A stretch of DNA of 64,000 nt from the NCBI GenBank assembly GCA_948470475.1, contig OX419346.1, positions 20,396,917 through 20,460,916 on the forward strand, read 5' to 3'. This DNA comes from Galaxea fascicularis. Lineage: Eukaryota > Cnidaria > Anthozoa > Scleractinia > Euphylliidae. The position numbers and the translations under genes are program-made. Positions 1 to 14,936 of this stretch are shown piece by piece. Below the pieces are notes generated by a model, which had not been told where the DNA came from, made no database searches, and saw only the letters and a program-made list of their open reading frames with translations. Position 1 is the first letter of the stretch. Every line of letters starts with the position of its first letter.

Positions 1-27
1 TGGCTGTAAGAGCTAACAAAATATATT

Positions 28-240
28 ACACCCATTTTGAAATCACCGGTCATTCTTGCATTCTGATTGGCCCTCAATAGTGCAATTTATTCCCAAATTG
101 CACTATTTTGTGCTCTAAATCGCATCCTTTTTTAATCCCATCAAAATTCAAAACCAGTTTTCCTGAGGTGGACATTACAACTGTAAGTAAATATTAATAT
201 TCAACCAAAAAACTGTGTGACTTCAAAATGGGTGTAATTA
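28..240. repeat. Foldback repeat at the left edge
   Basis: The arm starting at 28 (TTACACCCATTTTGAAATCAC) is the inverse of the sequence at 217-240 with one mismatch. Inside is a second hairpin of AATAGTGCAATTT and its inverse near 73-105. This is a small palindromic element with no gene. Confidence 0.65.
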
Positions 241-412
241 AGTGGTAATTGAACTTCATGTCTTGCAATTTTGGTCTAAAATCATGTTTGTGACTTCAAA
301 TTGAACTCGTACTGTGCACTCGTTTGATTTTGAAATCATGTGTATTATTTCAGACCAAATTACACTCCACTCAGTTCAATCACCATTATAAATGAGATGT
401 TTTGTCTTTCAG

Positions 413-3400
413 ACTTTGTTGTGTGTTCAATCCAGTCAGCTAGCCGAGACGTCATTGTCAGTCCCAAAGGTTCATCAGGTGATTGTAACGCTACTCACTG
501 TCAGTAGGTACTCTCCACTAGTTTCACTAAACCAAAGTTATACATGGGATCAATATGAATATTCTCTTCATTGAACTCCATTTGTGTCTTATGGCATATG
601 TTGGGAGAATCTTTTTAATAATCAGGGCTTTCAATCTCTGGTGATCATTTGTGACCTCATTTGCGATAAGGGGGATTAAGGTGACTGGAGAAAACGGCGT
701 TTAAACGAATGTGTTTAAACGCGTGAAAACGCTTTTTGGACGCGTTTAAACACTTTTTTAACTCGTTTAAACGTCCAGCTCTTTTCAGCGTCAATTTTTA
801 GTTCATGAGCCTCGCATAATTTAACCTCAGGGTGCATATTTAAGCTTACAAAAACGCGTTTGAATGCATTATTATCGAGGTAAGGAAATGATTATCGCGG
901 GAGCTAAAAAAATTGCGCTCCGATTGAAAGTAACAAGTTTCTGTCTTGTCCGTATGGGTGGATTCAGGCAAAAGAACGATTTCGCCAAAACGAAGCCACC
1001 GTACACCGTATGATGAAAATTTAAGAGGGAAAAGTTCAAATCTCAACGTGACAGTTACACTCTGATTTACTATTAACTCCAAAATCAAAGAAGATGTAAC
1101 TCTCCACCCAGCCAGAATCAACAATAAGCTTCAAATTAACTACTTACCTTCTCTCTTTCCTCTCTAGAAGTAGTTAACCGATAATCGCTTTCGCACGGCT
1201 CGATGTATTTCGTATGTATCAGTCTTCGCATGACATGTTTTGTCCTAATCGATTGCAGTAAATTCACTTGAGTCAATTACTAACTTGTCATAATGTGACA
1301 TGTGTTATTACTGTGGGCTGGGCCATGACCTCGTAATTTGCGCAAAGAATAGGAAGAATAAACACACAATTCCGTGTTGGAAAAGCAAGAGACTACTAGC
1401 TTCACTGAGAAGATTTGCGTAGCATTGTAGAATGCTTTATTTGGGTACACGGTCGCGAAGAGTGCAGTTTGTCTTGGAATACGGACCCAACAAATCAAAC
1501 CAAGAGTATATTTTTTCATCCACGGGTATGAATCCAAAACACACTAAACCAATAACTTTTAGTCCTTGAAAAAGCTCGGAAATTTGGGTTTTTGTCCGGA
1601 GGTGGAGTATCAGTTACCGAGAAAATCGCTTTCCAGGCAGTCAGTCGACGTTGTTTCACGGAGGGACGTTCACAGCAAATGCTTTGCTTCCCGTTTGCAG
1701 GAAACTTGCAGTCGCTAATCATCGCGTATCAGTGTGCCTATAAACCTTTGGAAACACCGTAAACTCAGTTCTCCACCAAACCCATGAAGGAAAACAGACA
1801 ATCGCATTTCTTAAATATCTGACACGGAAGTGTGTAAAAATGGCGGCAACAATTGATCACGTGGCCGTCTCTGCTGTTTCTGTCGTAAGAGTTGTGCTTG
1901 ATCTCTCGACTAGTAAGCTTATAATTATCGGGGTACCAGGATTATGTTACTTGTTCTATATTTTCCGAAAATAAACTGCAAACGGAAACTTTAATTTAGC
2001 GAGACAGCTCAACTATTTCATGGGAGGTCATTTTATTGAAATCAGGCATATACAGTACTTGTAAACTGGCATTAAAAAAAGTTAGGTTGAGTAATAAATG
2101 AGTAATGCTAGCTTGCCCTGAAAAGAAACCCTACAGCTTGGTCCAGCTCTCCACTGCTCATTATATAATTATATTATAATATATGTTTGCTGTATACTTT
2201 CGAAAAGAAGATGTGATGAATTGACAAAATGTTCCGTTCCACTCAGTCAGTGACTGTTGAGAACCAGGAAACAAAGTAAGGCCCATGTCAAACGTCGTCC
2301 TGCTATCGTGAGGAACGGCAAACCTTGCAGTAAGCACAAGACTTCGTTTCAAACGTCGTGCTACTGCCGTGTCGAACTCAATTCATAAATTAACATTAAC
2401 ATTTAAACGGGCCGTACAAGTACTAGGAGAGGATAATAGTCTTTTGCCAGAGTTAAAGTTCCATCCAGCTGCCACTAGTACTTTGTTCACTTTCATCGCT
2501 GTCTGATTGACTGGTGTCTGATTCACTGCGGGATAACTCTCGTTCGCTTGCGAAATATCTTTCCTTTGCTGATTGCAAATCATTGTTGAATGTATGAGGA
2601 AGGTTCGTCGTGTTTAGTGAAAAAGAGTTATCCATGGCTTTTGTTGAACAGCGAGATTTCGAAAGGCAATATATTTAGCTGTATTTCGGCTGGCATATGG
2701 CGTTTTTATCGCCTTATCTACTTGAGTGCAGTGAAATGAAGTAACAAATGCGTAGAACCTGATATCACAGGCTATGCCTCCCTTTCCTTATCTCGAATTC
2801 TCGCAAATACCCCATACCGAAACACGCCGGAATGTTAATAATTATAATAACAACTTAGCATTTGTTTGGCGCGTTACATGTATTTTACATCCCACAGACT
2901 CAGATTACGCGAAAGTACCATGAGATGGGGCTTACGGTTTATCGTCCTTATCCGAGAACACTAGAAAGTTTAACCGTTTGTAGATGCCATTGAAATTTAA
3001 CGCTGCGCCTTCTCCTCAATTACCCTAGACCCTGAGTGTTCAACCGGCCGGGCTTTGTACCCCCGACCTCCCGTTGCTCTAAACTGAGCCAACCGGTTGG
3101 TGAATGATTTTTGAGGCTTTCCAGCAAGGGCAATGGTTTCAAGAGGTGAAAAGAACAAACATCCAGACTCTTGGAGGCGTTTACCTGGGATGCCATGGTC
3201 GATGTAACGCAATCCTTTTGTTGTCAATCAAAGGCTACGGATTCGTGAAAGCATGAGGCACGCACAGAACTAAAGCAAATAAATGCAGTGAACATTCTGA
3301 TTCGATTGCTAAACGTGTTGGTTTGAGCGGTGAAAAACGCTCAAGTTTGACTGAGGCACAGTCTGTAAAGTTGGCATTCACGGTTCAATACGGCACAAAA

Positions 3401-6400
3401 CCAAAGCAAATAAAAAGATGTTCAGGATCTCGTGTAACAAAAGCATTTGTTTTACTGGAGCAGTACGTTATGTTTTTCCTTCAAAAGCTTGGAAAAAAGT
3501 ATGCTAAGCCGAAGCGGACATTTGATTTCTGTGTTCTACAAGACAATTTAATATGTAATAATCACGCGGTAGCGCCACGGAGTCTGACTGGGCAGCCCGG
3601 TCACTCGCTGTCAATCAGAGTGTGAAGTTGTTTTCGCTTTTGCGTTTTTGCCTTGTCGGTTACGTACTGATCAGAGTTACTTGTTGTTTTCGCTCAGTCT
3701 GCATAAAATACTGACTATTTTACCGTTTGAATCGTCTCTCTACACCTTGTACAACCGGAGAACTGTATGACTACTTCTTCTCAAATACAAACAGATAATT
3801 CTACAGCGAGATCAGGCAAATGCTTGAATGGTTGAACCGTTCTTTTGCAAGGTTTGTTGCGTAACGAGGCTCATTAACCTTATGTGTATTGATTTTGTTT
3901 AAGCGCGAGCCGCGAAAGATCTAAGATATTATTATCAGGAATCAGGATAACGTTAATTCGTATTTAGTTTTTTACTTTTATTTTTTTCTAACAAATACCT
4001 CGGACAAATTAGCTAGTCCAAGTTCAAAATGTTTTTATTCAAACACCGCGGGTCTCGATTAATAATTTGAAAATGGCGTTACAGGCCTGCTACGAACGGA
4101 GTTGTGTTAATTGACATGAAGAGGTCCAAATCAGCACTTTTCTTTTCCGCACAAACTGCAAGCCTTCGTTATTGGATCATCGACTTGCAACCTTTGTCTT
4201 ATAGAATCACTTCAAATCGTGTATTTCACTGTTGTATCCATTTCGGCTTCATATTATTATGATGATTAATTTTGCGTAATTATGTCTTCTAATCAATAAT
4301 TAGCAACGTTCAAACGCGTTCTATGTCGGATTACTCTTTGAACATTGAAGCGTATTCACGCGTTTTCAACGGGTTTAAACGAGACTAAAACCCGTTTAAA
4401 CACAGTTCAAACGCGTTGACGTTTAAAACGCAAAAAACGCCTTTTCACCTTAATCCCCCTTATCGCAAATGAGGTCACATTTCTATATTGTCAAGAATTA
4501 CATGGCTTGCTTAATCTGTTAGTAACATTGCAAGGAGAAATTACGAGCTGGTCACTGTTACGGTTAAAGGGTTAACAAGCTAAGATTGTGAGAAATACGC
4601 AGCCCATGCTGAAGACCTTTAAGGGAGAGTTATCTGATATCTGCAGTCAACAGCCTTCATCTTGCACCATTGTGTGCAGGCATTATTTTTTTGTACATGT
4701 ATGAGTGATGCCTAGGTGCAGATGAAGTTATTAGACATGACCACACTAAAAAAATACATGTATGCAACTGCACAAGCCTCTAAGGTTGTATCTCAGAAAA
4801 TATTCACCCTGTACATACAGTCCACAAATCCACAGTAATCGTAGTAGTCCCTCAAGGTGCTTAATTTGCACATTTTGTCCTTTAATTTGTCCTTGGTATT
4901 CAAGTGTATACTTAATGACTCTCCCTTCACACGGACTGCATGTGTTCATCTTCCAGTACAGAAGACATGTGGCTTCCCCATGGCATTAACTAGCCAAACT
5001 GTCATTTTCATGATTACTTACTATTATATTGCCTGTCATTTGCTATCTGTGATCCTTCTAATGAATCATATCCTTGATTTTTTTTTTACAGAAAACAGAG
5101 TCAAGTATTATCCAGACATTTCTTCTTCCTCCAGGAGAAAAACTGGTCGCCATGTTTCCACACTCGCAAAATGTTGAAAGTTTTCTCACCGTAGCTGAAA
5201 CCCCAACCAATTCATCTGCCATGTTGCACACAGTTGATGGGGTTATCCTAGTCACAACATCGGGCATATTTCATTGCCAGCCAAAAACATCCCCTGAGAA
5301 ACTGTTTCTTGAACTTGCTGTAAACAGCACAGACACGGCAGCAGCTGACGTTTTGGCCATCACCTCTGGACTGGATGTGAATAAACTGTATGAGGTAGGT
5401 ACACTGTTTCCTACCAACTGTGGAATTATATAATTAAATATTTGCAACATTTATGTGCTAGTAGTCAGTCAGTCAGTCAGTCAGTCAGTCAATCAATTAG
5501 GCTCGATTACCAGCCGCTGTTCGGGTGAGGAGCCAGTGCTCCTCTCCGAAGTCACTCTTCTCGGGGAGGGACCAGACCAGACACGAGAGAGTGGCGGAAA
5601 TCGAGCCTATCAATCAATCAAATGTCTTTTAATATTTGTATCTTACGATAGACAAACCTATCTAACAATTATATACTTATATCCTAAGGCAACTATTACC
5701 TTTAGTAAATTGTGCCTAAAAAAATATAATCATTATTAATTTGAACATTTTTAAACAGGGTCTAAGAGTAATGCACAACTGTTCCCATTTTCTGCCTGTT
5801 TGCACCATCACTCTTCAACTGTCTTCTTGGCGTAACTGAAATCTTTCATCCTTGATCTGTTTGTCTTGTTCACTGCAAAAACTTCTCGTATAATCCAGAT
5901 TAACCCTCCTTCTGTCTACTTCACATCTATCCTCTCTGGGCTACTGTTTTAACCCCAAAACTCTATTAAGAAAGCATCTTTAATCTGAACTGAACCGAAC
6001 CGAACAACGTTACAAGCTGAACTGAATAAATATATTTTTAAGCTATGAAGCGAGACAAAGAGAGAAAGGTTACGCAATCGAGGAGCACGTGCAATACGTG
6101 CAATACCCTAGAGAGTGTCACATGGTCCAATAACAGCGAATCACACTACATAATTAATATTCTAAATTACATGATTATTATTCTACATTACATGATTATT
6201 ATTCTCCAACACTCCCACTTGATAAGCATGTTATGTGTTCCTCTTAGTTAAATAGCAAAAAAATAACAACGAATATTCTAGCACAGCACAGTATTCTAGC
6301 AGGCATAAATGTTCAACAAGTCTCTGAGTTTTTGAAAACGATCTCTAGCAAGTCCTTTTGTCATGATGTCTGCCAACATGTCATTTGAAGGACAATAAAC

Positions 6401-9400
6401 AACTTTAACTTCATTTGAGGCTATTCTTTCACGAATAAAGTGAAACGCGACATCAATGTGCTTTGTTCTGTTATGGAATCTTGGGTTCCTGGATAACTCT
6501 ATGGCACCTTGATTGTCTTCCTTCAACACTGTGGGTGAGTCAGCTTTACAACCAAGATCAGCCAATAACTTTCGCAAATAGATTGCTTCCTGTGTTGCTT
6601 GACTTAAGGCAACATATTCTGCCTCTGTAGTGGATTTAGCAACTGTAGCCTGTTTCTTGCAGCACCAACTGACTGTGGAATTAGCAACTTTGAAAATATA
6701 CCCGGAAGTAGACCGTCGACTGTCTGCATCCCCTGCCCAATCAGCATCAGAAAAACCACACAAATCACACTCATCAACATTCACTGTAAATTTCAAACCG
6801 TAACTTAGTGTTCCTTTAATGTATCTGAGCATTCGTTTTACTCCCATCCAATGCTCCTTGCTTGGATCAGACATAAACTGTGATAAAGTTACAACAGCTG
6901 CAGCAATGTCTGGTCTCGTAGCAGTTGATACATAGGTGAGGCACCCTATAGCTTGTTGATAGATGCTTTTGTCACATCGTTCTTCTTCATCTGCTCGCTT
7001 GTGGAACTTCTTTCCTGATTCTAGTGGAGTTGACACAGGCTTGCACTCTTCCATTCCAAACCGCTTGAGCAAATCTTTAAGGTACTGCCCTTGACTAATG
7101 GTCAGTGTCCCAGTAGCTCGGTCTCTCTTGATTGACATTCCTAGGATGAAGTGAATTTCTCCGAGATCAACCATTTCGAATTCTTTGCATAGGGATTCTT
7201 TCTCTGCTTTGAGCATTTCAACATCATTTGATACTGGGATGATGTCATCAACATAGACTGCTAAGATGACAAAACTGATGAAACCATCATCTCTCTTGAA
7301 TGTTTTCACATAAATGCACTCATCTGCAGAGCTTCTCCGATAGCCATTCGTTACCAAGAATGTGCCGAGTGTTTGATTCCAACATCTAGCTGACTGCTTG
7401 AGGCCATACAGGCTCTTCTTTAGCTTGCACACATAATCTGGATGATCTGGATCAATAAAACCTTCAGGCTGAGACATGTAAATGTCATGGTCGACTGTTC
7501 CATTCAGGAAAGCTGTCTTGACATCCATTTGGTGAACTTCTAAATCATGTGCATTTGCCAAGGCTAGAAGTGTTCTGATGCTTGAGTATCTGGCAACAGG
7601 AGAGAATACTTCTTCATAATCTATTCCTTGTGTCTGCGAATATCCCAGTGCGACAAGTCTAGCCTTGTATCGGTTGATGTTGCCATCAGCATCTCGTTTA
7701 ACCTTTAGAACCCATTTCGATCCAACTATGTTAGCATCCTTTGGTGGTGGTACTAATTCCCAGGTTTCATTACTGATTAAGGAGCTGTATTCAGCATCTA
7801 GGGCTTCTTTCCACTCCTTTGAGTTGTTGCCACCCAAGGCTTCTTTTAAAGATTGTGGGTCTTCATTCTCAGCTGTTAAAGATTCTGACATGAAACACTC
7901 TCCTGGCTGAAATCTTTCCGGTGCTCTTCTCTGTCTGGTTGGACCAAGGTTTCTCACTTGTTGCATAAAAGTATCTTTATAGGTTGCTCCCACTGAAGGT
8001 AAATTCTCTGGAGACTCTGTGGTAGAGGTTGGAACGACAGGAACGGTGGGAATTTCTAGCTCATCTCTGGCATCATCGGGTTGCATCTCATTGGTGGGAA
8101 CGGTGGGAATTTCTAGCTCATTTCTGGCATCATCGGGTTGAGTATCGTCATCCACACTGTCTTCATAGAAGAATGTGCTGCTGGTAACTTCATCAAAAGA
8201 ATGAAACTTGTTCTCATGAAAAACAATGTCTCTGCTTTTTGTGAAACGTTTAGCATCCACTTCATACACTTTGTAGCCTTTACTTTCCAATGGATATCCG
8301 ACAAATACTGCTTTGCGGCTTTTTGGATCAAGCTTCTTTCGTAAGTGATCTGGAGTGTGGACAAAACAGACACTTCCAAAAACTTTAAAATGTGACACAT
8401 TAGGTTTCTTCCCAAACCAACTTTCAAATGGTGTTTTGTCCTTTAGTGCACTTGTGGGACTACGGTTGTGTAGATATACAGCAGTATTCACCGCTTCTGC
8501 CCAAAACTTCAATGGCATCTTTGCATGAATAAGCATGGATCTTGCAGATTCAACTAGTGTGCGATTCAGTCTCTCTGAAACACCATTCTGCTCTGGTGTG
8601 TATGGATTGGTGAGTTGATGTGCAATCCCCTTGTCAGAACAAAACTTCTTAAAGCACTGGGATGTATACTCTCCACCATTGTCAGTTCTAATGGACCGTA
8701 CTCGCAAACCAGTTTCATTTTCCATCATCGCCACATATTCCATGAACTTTGATAAAACTTCAGACTTGCTCTTGATGAAAAACGCTGTGACATATCTGGT
8801 GTAATCATCAGTGAATGTAAGGATGTACTTGCTTCCACCAACAGAATCAACACTCATTGGGCCACAGAGGTCACTGTGTACAAGTTGAAGGGGCTGATAT
8901 GTTTCCTTTTCACTTTTCTTGGGAAAAGGGACTCTGTGCATTTTCCCTTGTGCGCATGCTTCACACTCTCTGTTCACTTCTCCACTTGAACAGCTCATGC
9001 CCTCAACAAGCTTGCCTTTCATTAAGCGATCAACATAGGAGTAACTCAAATGACCAAATCTACAATGCCATCTCTCCATCGATTGTGATGTTGCACTGGC
9101 GATGTGAGCCTCATCATCTGTGTTCACCATGTAGAGTTTACTGTCAACCAAATGTCCAATGGTGAGTTTTCTTTCATTCTTGGATATGACACACTTTCCT
9201 TCATCAAACAAAACCTCTGCTCCCATTTGCGTCATAGCAGGAACGGATAACAAGTTCTTTGATAAACTAGGTACATACAGTACTTTGTTTAAAGCTAATT
9301 CAACTGCATTTGATTCATCATAACACGAAAGGTTCACCTTTCCTTCACCAAAAGCTTCAATTGCTCTGTTGTCGCCAAGGTAGATCTTTGTCGGCTGCTC

Positions 9401-12400
9401 ATACTCGCAGAAATCAACAATTAAATCTTTCTCAAAGGTCATATGCTTTGTAGCGCCACTGTCAATGTACCAACGTACATCTCTATTCCGACAAGTTGTG
9501 CTAGAGTTCAAGGCTATACTGTCATCCCGCTGCTCGCATTCATGTTCTGCAATGCTCGAGTGACCTTGTCTTCGATTGAGTGGGCAGTTCTTAACAAAAT
9601 GACCGATTTTTTGACATTTGTAGCACCTCAACTCTTGATTTGGACCTTGACGATCGCGTTGCCTGAAACTTTCTGTATTTCCAAAATTTCGTCCACCACG
9701 ACGAGAGTTCCTCCCTCTGGAAGATGCAAAATTGCCTTTGTCAGAAAACAATGCTTCATTTCGACGAGAGCTGTTGTTGTCTTCTTTTTCTTCTCGCTTC
9801 TTGTATTCTTTGATCAATAAACCTTTGACGTTGTCCCAATTCAACTCCTCCACTTTGGTAGCATTTAGACTACTGATGAAGTTATCAAACGACTCTGGAA
9901 GGCTTCCAAGGACTACGGTTGCAAATCTTTGCGGAGTGATTTCTTCCTTTAATTCACGCAGCTGCTCGGCCAACGAAGTCATGTACGTCAAATGCTCCAT
10001 GAGATCAGTTCCTTCTTTCATTGTAGCAGCGTAAAACCTGCGGTTAAGTTGAACAATTTGAGCAATCGAAACACATTCAAACTGTTTCCGTAAAGTTTCC
10101 CAAGCTTCACGAGGATCGGTCGTCGACGAAATATGAACTTGCATACTCTTATTGACACTGAGAGCAATCAAAGAATAATATTATTATTCTCCAACAAACT
10201 CAACTCTAATCTTTGCTTGGCCAAATTATCCTTTAGGACTGATTGTCTAATCTTGCCTTCATTGACCGCTTAGAAAATTAATTTTGTGTGACTGAATGTT
10301 CCCTAGTTAATTTGTTCATTTGTAACTTCTCCTTTTAATATTAATACATTGTCCAGCAGGCAGGTGATAAGAAGAGATAAACTTATCTTGATATACTGTA
10401 ACCCCAAATTCTCTTAACTAATGTCCAAGGAACTGTATGACAGCTAGAAATGAGAATTAGTAAATCAGATCTATCTTAACATGAAATTTAGTTTGTTTTT
10501 TCTTTTCTCTTTAAAGATGGCTGGTGATGAGGCACTGAGAAATGAAAACTATGAGCATGCTTTGCAGTTGTACCATTTGTCCAAGGTAAACTGCTGTTTT
10601 TAATTAATAATAATACTGTCTACAACTTAGGCCTTATCACATTCTATGATGTTAACACTAGCTATGATCTCTTGTTAAACGTTTCCAAAAATCAGTTTTG
10701 ACTCCTGTTTCTTTTTTGTGTTTATCTAGTGTTCTTTTGAAAGACGAGTTGCACAGTTTGCTAAACATGGCAGGGTAACTGATATCTTGGCATATCTCAG
10801 ACAGGTATTAATTGATCATTAGTGTGTTCGCCCACTACTGGTAGTCACCACAAATAATAAATAACAATTATTGGATGAGGTTGAGCATGATAGCGATAAT
10901 TATCAAGGCCAAAGTTTGTGTTATCTGCCGAAGCCAAAGGCTGAGGCGGATAACACAAACTGAGGAATCCAATAATTGTTTTATTATGCATATTCCTGAG
11001 CTACACTGGCGACTTCGCCATAACAAAACTGATCAAACTGCTGGTTAGTGTATTAGTTGACGTCACTTCTGCATGCATAAAACTATTGTCTGTAGGTATG
11101 ACGTAAGAGAAACAGAGCTAGCAAGAATTAGCTGCGTGCTTATAGCCAATCAAAATCGAGCTGGTGACACCAAAATGTATAATAATAAATATTATCATAA
11201 TTATGATTATTTCATCTCTTGCTTCATAAGGTGCTGAGCAAGCACAGTGATGTACATACTGCTGAGAGGAAGCAGCTTTCTAATCTGACCCTGTTTTGTT
11301 TCATACAACAGGTCAGTCACTGATACAATAGCATGAATTTTCTCCATAAATGTACACATTTGTATACTTTTATCACACCATTTGTTGTATAAATTTACTG
11401 CTGGACACTGAGTATGTATTGTTGTACATGTTCTTATAATTACAATTCTTGCGCGAGTTGCTCAGAGCTGAATAGCACTTGCTTTCTCAAGTTTGAGTAG
11501 CCAATCAGAGCATGCAAAAAAATGCTACCGCCTGTTCTGAAGTATATACTAATAAATATTATTGATAATTATAATCTTTGTTTTCCAAAATAAGTACTGA
11601 ATACTCATTAGTCATTATCCATCTCAAACAGGTGTTGGCAAGTAGTGGGGACATTTTTCAGCATTCTACGCTGTCTGAAGCTTTCCGGTAAGTCCATTTA
11701 ATATGCAATTTTTTTTTTTGGTTGATGCAATCGCTTTCCTCAAATACACCTTTGCGATGAAATCTGAGACCATGACGAGTTCTCCTTGAAAGAAGGCAAA
11801 AAGACAGCTTATAGATTCTTTAGGGCTCAAGTACAGTGTGGTGTCATTTTGGGCTTCAACCCAAGTCATTTGTGAGACAATGCAACAATCTGTAATAAGC
11901 AGTATTATTATATCTCTCAGTTAGTACACACGCTGTGATTGGTCAATTTAGTGGGCCGTATTCTACTGTACGGCCCGCTAAATTTGAAAGTTTTCTTTTC
12001 TGTGCACCTGATTAACCTCAGAGATATAATAAATATGTTACTAACCTTGTTTTCTCGGTCCGTACTGTAAGTTACGGATGCTCGTTTTTTTCCGTTGATT
12101 TATGGCCCAATCACAAAAGTAAATGGGAAGAAATTCAGTCCGTAACTTACATTACGGACCTCAAACTCGGTTAGTAAGAGGTATTTATATTAATAGCAGT
12201 ATGGCATAATATTTTTCACACTTTTTTTTCACAATGGCTTATTAGTTGGGAACATAATAATTCATTACTGCAATCAAAGTCTTGTTGATTCCATCACCTG
12301 CATGTCTTGTATTTCACTTCTTACATACCCCTACCTGTAGTCTGATCTAGCTTTTCTCTCTTAAGAAACATTTTGCATAGACATGCAAGGTGTACTCTTG

Positions 12401-14936
12401 GTAGACCCATACTAAAAAAAGCCACAATTAGAGTTAAAACATTACACCATAGAGGTCTTATTTTCTTTGATTGACGATAAATTCAGGGCTAATGCCATTG
12501 CCGCTCTTCCCACCCACCCACAAAGATCTGCCAATGTCACTTCTTTTTACACCCAGTACAATTGATTTACCGCACATGTGATTTTGCTCTTCAGTCAATT
12601 CCTGAATGACAATTTTGATTATGATGAGGTGACTGCATTGGAGCAGCTTGCAACATATGGCCTGAAGAGCTTCATGTTTGATGTAGCAAAGGTGATTATT
12701 ATTTTACATTTGCCAACTGCAACCATGATTTTAAGAATTTACTGGGAATCAACACTGACAACATTTCTCCATTGCTGTGTTTTGTTCAACAGGCAAGAGG
12801 CTTGATGGAAAAAACTCTGGAGATGCTTGCACAAAAAGGACAATTCCACTTATCAACTGAGCTGCAGGCCAAGCTGGCATCCAGAGGATTCACAGACATT
12901 GTTAGTGATAGTGCCAATGGTGAGTTGAAATATATTGGGACCTTACCAATAAAAAAACTGTTTACAATGCAAAAGCTTCAGTGACAAGTATGGTTGTCCT
13001 GCGCTCTTGCAGCTACTTGCTTAGATCTGCCAAGCAAGCTTACCCAGTGGTAGTCAATACAGATCGATTTTGCAATTTTGAATATAGCTCTTGAATACTT
13101 GTATGTGATTTGTTTGTTATATTGTATTTTTATTTATTGTATTTATAGCATTTATTGCTGACGAACCTGTAATTCAGCCAATAGGCTGCAAGAGGTGTGA
13201 ATAAACAAATCAATCAATCAATCAATCAATACTTAACTTGGTGGGACGCTTTGCAGGTAGTGTGCTGGCCTGTATCACTGTCAATACTGTACTTCCCCCT
13301 TTCAGGTGCTTTTATTCAGGGTATGGACCCTGAAGAAGCTGTCACGTTTTTGTTGTCAAAGGTACGATTGATTCTACACCCAACCCTAGTAGCTAAGACT
13401 GTGTATCAAAGTTAGACAGCACATTGCATGTAAGATATTTATAGTTTTTGTTAATTTTTCCTTGCAGCCTGAAACCATTCTCAGTCACATGAAATTCCTC
13501 CTTTCTTGTCTGACATCACTGAATGAAGAAAGCCTGGTCCACATTGCTCATGTGCTGGACCCATCTCGTCCTTCCTTCAGGTCTTTGGCAAATAAAATCA
13601 GGGTACTCAGGAAAAGGTAACCTTAAGTCATCCATCTTGAAAATAACAATAGACCTCACAGGACAGTTAAAAAATAGGCTGTTGAAGGGTAAAACTGATG
13701 ACAATGATGATGGTGGTGTTGGTGGTGGTGGTGGTAGTGGTGATGATGATGGTGGTGGTGATGGTGGTGATAATGATGGTGGTGGTGATGGTGGTGATAA
13801 TGATGGTGATGACAGTAGTATAGGTAGTGATGGTGACATTTGATGGTCATGTGATGGTGATGGTGGTAATGTGTAACTATACAGAAGTAAGACTGAATTG
13901 CATTTTGTGTTCATTTCTCTTTTCTTTTAAGGACTGTATCCAGTAGCTCAATCAGCTCCCTGATTTCCATTGAAAGCACAGTCAGCTTTGGACAGGTTAG
14001 TTTCACTACAAGAAACAAATTAAGCAAAATGTCAGTTACTCATGCAGTGATTGCACTTTGATTGTGCATTTAAGTTGTTTACCTTCAGGACTGTTTTTGC
14101 CACAGGAAGATAATAAACAACCTGTGCTTGAGGACGTCATTGAGCTGTTTTTGTGTTCACTTTTGATGCTAAATCACATCAGAGATCAAAAGTTGGATGT
14201 TGATGCAAGGTAAATAAATGAGTCTTTTCAGTCCTCTAAACCCATGATCAGCATCAAATTTCTCTTTGTAATATCAGTGCTTTGTAAAACAGAGTGGTGA
14301 CGAGAATTAAGCACATGATCACACAAGATGAATTTGCTTGATATTTTAACAACTTCTCCCCATACATCTATAGCAAGTGTAGGGAACAACAAAATGAAAA
14401 TTTAAATTTTGATGTAGCGATTTAAAGGGTTAATACACCACATATACATCAGCAGTTTATTTGAACCCTTGCCTATGAGACTCCACTGCAATGGCTGCCA
14501 GGTCACCAGGGACCCATATACTGTAAACCTCTCCCTACTATTTCTATAGGAAATGCATAGGCCAACAAATGAGAATTTAAATTTTAATCTTAAGGTTTAA
14601 AGGATTAAAATTAAGTATGCTTGTCACATCTAATGGTGAAAATTGTCTAGTGATGGTGGGTTGCTGTTTAACTGGGCTTTACTTTCACCTGTGACACTGA
14701 GCAACACAACTGTTAACATTCCAATACTGATGAACGCTTGTGTTTCACTGCAGCAAATGCAGCTACTGTGAACAAAAGCTTGAGACATTCTCAGGTGTGG
14801 TGGCATTTTTAAGAAGAAACTGGTTGACCACTGAATTTATTCTATAAATCATCCATGCTATTTTTTTAGAATTACAGCCATCAAATGTATTTGTGGAAGA
14901 CAACAAGCTGCTGAAAATGGCAATGGAAGGAAGAGG
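413..14936 (+). CDS. N-terminal module of the RCC1-propeller gene (14 exons)
   Basis: Exons: 413-478, 5092-5394, 10517-10585, 10730-10804, 11231-11311, 11632-11687, 12595-12691, 12793-12919, 13306-13361, 13468-13616, 13932-13995, 14106-14209, 14754-14794, 14878-14936. The 303-nt exon at 5092 reads as alternating hydrophobic strands, like part of a beta-propeller. Exons from 10517 on read as short paired helices, like clathrin-heavy-chain or Vps repeats (for example 'ENYEHALQLYHLSK', 'HGRVTDILAYLRQ'). The last two exons join to give a CxxC pair followed by CxC (KCSYCEQ ... IKCICG), a possible small zinc site. For exon 14878 I chose the second AG, because only that acceptor keeps the frame into exon 16063. 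Assignment of the helices to a coat-like fold is inference. Confidence 0.75.

Noticed and set aside
121..205. Tiny exon with donor ACT|GTAAGT at about 181
   Set aside because: Its acceptor is poor and it lies inside the foldback repeat at 28-240.
13516..13914. Pro/Ser-rich, His-rich and Asp/Gly-rich open frames
   Set aside because: All are translations of the GAT/GGT trinucleotide tract in an intron.
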